Source: Bacteroides caecigallinarum | GTDB lineage: Bacteria; Bacteroidota; Bacteroidia; Bacteroidales; Bacteroidaceae | Reading direction: 5' to 3' | Assembly (NCBI RefSeq): GCF_016901995.1 | Contig: NZ_JACJLE010000011.1 | Span: 16,987-80,986, forward strand | DNA: 64,000 nt | Shown: piece by piece, positions 61,777-64,000 of the stretch | Numbering within the stretch: position 1 is the stretch's first letter | Layout: each line of letters starts with the position of its first letter | Position numbers and translations under genes: made by a program | Notes under the pieces: generated by a model | What the model was told of the DNA's origin: nothing | The model's input: the letters and a program-made list of their open reading frames with translations, nothing else | Databases searched by the model: none

Positions 61777-62462
61777 TGCACAAAGTGAATGTTTCGCTAT
61801 CATTCAATCAGTTAGCTATTATGGATATACAGCGGACATTCACTTTTATTATTAAACCCTCAAAAGTAAATGTTATGAGTTTGAAATATAGTAATACAAC
61901 GGCTGACTTCTTGGAATGGGACGAAGCTATGAACCTTATCAGAAAACTTTATAAGGATGGAAATTACAACATGAGTTTATTGATAGCTTTAGGTTGTTTC
62001 TTTGGTTTAAGGATAGGTGACATTCTTTCTTTAAGGTGGCATCAGATTCTAAATACAAGTGAGTTCACCATAATAGAAAAGAAAACAGGAAAGAAAAGAA
62101 CTATCCGTATAAACCCACAACTCCAAAGGCATATATCTGAATGTTACAAATCTATCAGACCAACAGGAATCAATGCACCTGTATTAGTAAGCCAGAAAGG
62201 TACAGTCTTTTCAGTTCAGAGGATAAACATCATACTAAAAGAACTGAAAAAGAAATACAGGTTGCATATAGGTAACTTTAGCTGTCATTCTCTTAGAAAG
62301 ACTTTTGGCAGACAGGTTTATAACATGAACAGTGAAAATTCAGAGTTGGCTTTAGTAAAGCTCATGGAACTTTTCAACCATTCAAGTATTGCAATTACTA
62401 AAAGGTATCTTGGACTAAGACAGGAAGAACTTTTGAATACTTACGAATGTCTTAGCTTCTAA
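61776..62462 (+). CDS. Small tyrosine recombinase (catalytic domain)
   Basis: A 228-residue recombinase from ATG 61776. Starts at ATG 61833 or 61875 (195 residues) are also possible, and an inverted repeat at 61782-61846 would fit a start at 61875. All catalytic residues are visible: Arg in GLRIGDILSLRW, Lys in the EKKTGKKR hairpin, HSLRKTFG, and NHSSIAITKRYLG with the Tyr. It lacks the arm-binding domain of the larger integrase at 55741. It may resolve or invert element DNA, or act in a second mobility step. Confidence 0.88.
   Translation: MHKVNVSLSFNQLAIMDIQRTFTFIIKPSKVNVMSLKYSNTTADFLEWDEAMNLIRKLYKDGNYNMSLLIALGCFFGLRIGDILSLRWHQILNTSEFTIIEKKTGKKRTIRINPQLQRHISECYKSIRPTGINAPVLVSQKGTVFSVQRINIILKELKKKYRLHIGNFSCHSLRKTFGRQVYNMNSENSELALVKLMELFNHSSIAITKRYLGLRQEELLNTYECLSF
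61782..61846. repeat. 11-bp inverted repeat before the small recombinase
   Basis: AAAGTGAATGT (61782-61792) and ACATTCACTTT (61836-61846) are perfect arms around 43 bases. It is a candidate recombinase-binding or autoregulatory site if translation starts at 61875. Confidence 0.6.
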
Positions 62463-62469
62463 ATCTGTT

Positions 62470-62588
62470 ACAGGTAGGAAATCTGAAAATTTTGCTCTTA
62501 TATGGGCAGGATTGGATTTTCTACCTGTTTATAGTGGAAAAAACGGATAGTTGAGATGCTATATGCAGTCCATTAAGTTTTTCCACTA
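62470..62588. repeat. Two consecutive inverted repeats after the small recombinase
   Basis: First pair: 14-bp arms 62470-62483 and 62515-62528 (one G-T). Second pair: perfect 11-bp arms 62532-62542 and 62578-62588. The first holds TGAAAATTTTGCTCTT (62484-62499), whose exact reverse complement lies at 60136-60151. No gene is seen in 62463-62660. Confidence 0.65.
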
Positions 62589-62659
62589 CTGAAAATTTCA
62601 GACTTTATAAATGGATAATGTGTTAAAGTCAATAAGTTACATACCTTTAAATAGAATAA

Positions 62660-62700
62660 AATTGCTAAAACAAACACTTTTCAGTAACTTTGTAGCAATT
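62660..62700 (+). promoter_or_regulatory. Promoter of the structured region, framed by an inverted repeat
   Basis: TTG (62662-62664), 20 bases, TAACTTTG (62685-62692) is a full Bacteroidetes promoter. AATTGCTA (62660-62667) and TAGCAATT (62693-62700) frame it, so a regulator could bind across it. Transcription should start near 62700. Confidence 0.75.
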
Positions 62701-63000
62701 TCAACGGACTAAGGTGTTAGGAAGCTGAAAGGACATATAAACGAAAGGGCGTTTAGCTAAAATTATCCTCTACTGGAATCTGGACAATTCTCGTCATGTG
62801 GGTAATGAGCAGAAACGCCCACACCATAGCTATATACTTACCTCTCATGGGGTAAACTATATACTATCTTGGTGTGGGCTTTGCTTATTATACATGACAG
62901 GCAGTCCAGAGCCACAGTAGAATAATAAGCCAAAGTACCCACACCTTTTCTTTATATGCTAACAGACTTTTAGAAACGGCTATCTTTGGGTACTGGATAG
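62700..63000 (+). ncRNA. Candidate structured RNA (about 300 bases, nested hairpins)
   Basis: No gene fits this stretch, but it has many long pairings. GGGCGTTT (62747-62754) pairs with AAACGCCC (62813-62820). GCCCACACC (62817-62825) pairs with GGTGTGGGC (62871-62879) around a long inner stem. GCTTATTAT (62883-62891) pairs with ATAATAAGC (62922-62930). AGTACCCA (62934-62941) pairs with TGGGTACT (62987-62994). A second CCCACACC (62938-62945) could compete for GGTGTGGG, allowing two folds. It lies behind a good promoter. No terminator with T-run ends it. It could instead be an oriT or replication origin at DNA level. No known RNA family recognised. Confidence 0.5.
62981..62988 (+). promoter_or_regulatory. 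Possible -7 element of the lipoprotein gene
   Basis: TATCTTTG matches TAnnTTTG, 27 bases before ATG 63016. It overlaps the last stem of the structured region; no clear -33 element. Confidence 0.4.
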
Positions 63001-63015
63001 TGCAAAACTAAAGGA

Positions 63016-63532
63016 ATGAAGTACTATACTAAATTAACAGGTGTGCTTATTTTTACTTTTATCTCAACATCTTTTATCTCATGTGATGAGGGTAAGGAAA
63101 CAAGTTGTTAAATCTTTGGCTACAGATGAGGAAAAAAAAGCTCTTGAACAATCTGAAACTAAAAAAGAGGAGATACCACATTTTGACCCTTATGCCATAA
63201 AGAAAGCTAAAGATGCTATGACAGGCACGGTAACTATCAGTAATGCTCAAAAAAGTGGAGATGGACGTAATTATCAAATATCTGCTGACATTAATAACAA
63301 TACCAATAAAGATATAATAAAAATTATCGTTACTATTTCTTCTTATGATACAAGCCGTGATATGTTTGACACAAGTGCTTATAATTACGATAAAAAAACA
63401 ATAGATGTTTCAATTTCAAGTTATAGTTCACGCAAAATAAATTGTTCTACAATACTTGGAGCTGAATATTCTTTTGATAAAATAATGTTGGATAGAGTAG
63501 TCTTTAGTGATGGGGAAATTATGGACTTTTAA
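63016..63532 (+). pseudogene. Frameshifted lipoprotein gene
   Basis: ATG 63016 starts a clear lipoprotein signal peptide (KYYTKLTGVLIFTFISTSFISC, lipobox Cys23) that stops at 63111 after 31 residues. The next frame is open to 63532 and continues smoothly with ATDEEKKALEQSETKKEE, a domain of about 110 residues rich in beta strands (FxIyC-like extracellular style). Removing one A from GAAAC near 63095 joins both into a protein of about 170 residues. The downstream part alone has only a GTG start (63041) and a poor N-terminus. A real mutation or a sequencing error would both explain this. Confidence 0.65.
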
Positions 63533-63546
63533 ACGGGATAAAGAGT

Positions 63547-64000
63547 ATGAGCATAAAAGTAACTATTCATAATTACATGTTTCCTATACATTTTAGGTAT
63601 AAAGGATGGCGTGTAAAATTAGAAAAAAAGATAGATTTATTTAAGGATGTCAAAGTTGAAGCAACATTTATACCACCGCATATTGACTTTGATTATTGGA
63701 ATATTATTGTGCCAGATGAAGTTGAACAGATACTGAAAAAAAGAGGTACTTACAGACAAGCTGACTATGAAAAATACCTCTTATATACAAAGAGATATAT
63801 TAGTTCATTTACAAATACCCAACAGACCAAATCATGTGGATTTTCAGCAAATGGAGGATTATTGGATAGATTCTTGGGACAAAATATTAGTGCTACAGAT
63901 AAAGTCATTAATAAAGTTACTGAATGGATGGATATTAATTTGCCAACTGTTCAAGAGCCAGATGATAATAAATATATAACATATCTAATGCAAAATGGTG
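63547..64000 (+). CDS. Unknown protein, 3' end outside the window
   Basis: ATG 63547 opens a frame of 151 codons that is still open at the window edge. The sequence is basic and aromatic-rich in its first half (for example HFRYKGWRVKLEKKIDLFKDV), with no signal peptide or membrane segment, and matches no family I recognise. It follows the broken lipoprotein by 14 bases and is probably in the same transcript. Confidence 0.7.
   Translation, partial: MSIKVTIHNYMFPIHFRYKGWRVKLEKKIDLFKDVKVEATFIPPHIDFDYWNIIVPDEVEQILKKRGTYRQADYEKYLLYTKRYISSFTNTQQTKSCGFSANGGLLDRFLGQNISATDKVINKVTEWMDINLPTVQEPDDNKYITYLMQNG

Larger units (their letters stand above)
55619..64000. mobile_element. Integrated element at tRNA-Phe (left end; right end outside the window)
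   Basis: From the 3' end of tRNA-Phe onward the sequence becomes visibly more AT-rich. It carries an integrase, a ParB/DGQHR-type protein, a helicase-like protein, DUF3871, a second tyrosine recombinase and unknown genes, all on the plus strand. No conjugation genes, phage structural genes or copy of the tRNA 3' end are seen up to the window edge, so size and transfer type are unknown. It could be a mobilizable element, a phage satellite or part of a larger conjugative element. Confidence 0.8.

Noticed and set aside
62700..63000. Retron-type or CRISPR-type locus
   Set aside because: No reverse transcriptase gene and no regularly spaced direct repeats are present; pairings are hairpins, not spacer arrays.

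Overview
The window looks like a Bacteroidaceae chromosome (Bacteroides/Phocaeicola type). Many genes are preceded by the Bacteroidetes -7 element TAnnTTTG, Shine-Dalgarno sequences are mostly absent, and gene content is typical: a TonB receptor with an N-terminal carboxypeptidase-like domain, a DUF4374 lipoprotein, the order argR-GNAT-argG-argC-argD-proC, and the block topA-aroK-speA. The genus call is inferred from gene order and promoter type, not from a database match.

Layout. 0.4-1.7 kb: a CBS/CorC membrane protein. 2-7 kb: a three-gene outer-membrane/lipoprotein/PepSY set matching the XusABC xenosiderophore system. 7-7.1 kb: a regular array of interleaved inverted repeats. 7.3-8.7 kb: an AAA/DUF234 ATPase. 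8.8-23 kb: a large export operon with an adaptor, six MacB/FtsX-type permeases in three pairs, one ATPase and a TolC-like protein. It is preceded by a near-perfect sigma-54 promoter and followed by an NtrC-type activator and its kinase, so the locus appears to carry its own control circuit. 23-33 kb: housekeeping genes (aldo/keto reductase, aroA, a metal permease, tsaE, an Imm17-like protein, acyl-CoA synthetase with its cupin regulator, proB, a winged-helix regulator with a membrane partner, a HAD phosphatase). 33-34.7 kb: a tripartite HipBST-like toxin-antitoxin operon with three evenly spaced operators. 34.7-46.6 kb: a methyltransferase and an arginine/proline/polyamine cluster (argR, argG, argC, argD, proC, then argB and speA) with a MATE exporter and a YgjP-like metallopeptidase. 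46.7-55.3 kb: topA, sppA, lpxK, a purine nucleoside phosphorylase, thiL and a small outer-membrane barrel.

55.5-64 kb: tRNA-Phe followed directly by a tyrosine integrase, starting an AT-rich integrated element that runs off the right edge. It carries a ParB/DGQHR-type protein, an SF2-helicase-like protein lacking the usual Walker A lysine, DUF3871, a 44-residue membrane peptide, a second tyrosine recombinase, a roughly 300-base stretch of nested hairpins behind its own promoter (candidate structured RNA or DNA processing site), a frameshifted lipoprotein, and an open-ended unknown gene.

The signals I rate most worth checking are the sigma-54 circuit with its 11-bp phased repeats, the 21-bp-period palindrome array at 7.0 kb, the structured region at 62.7-63.0 kb, and the possible invertible segment around the second recombinase.
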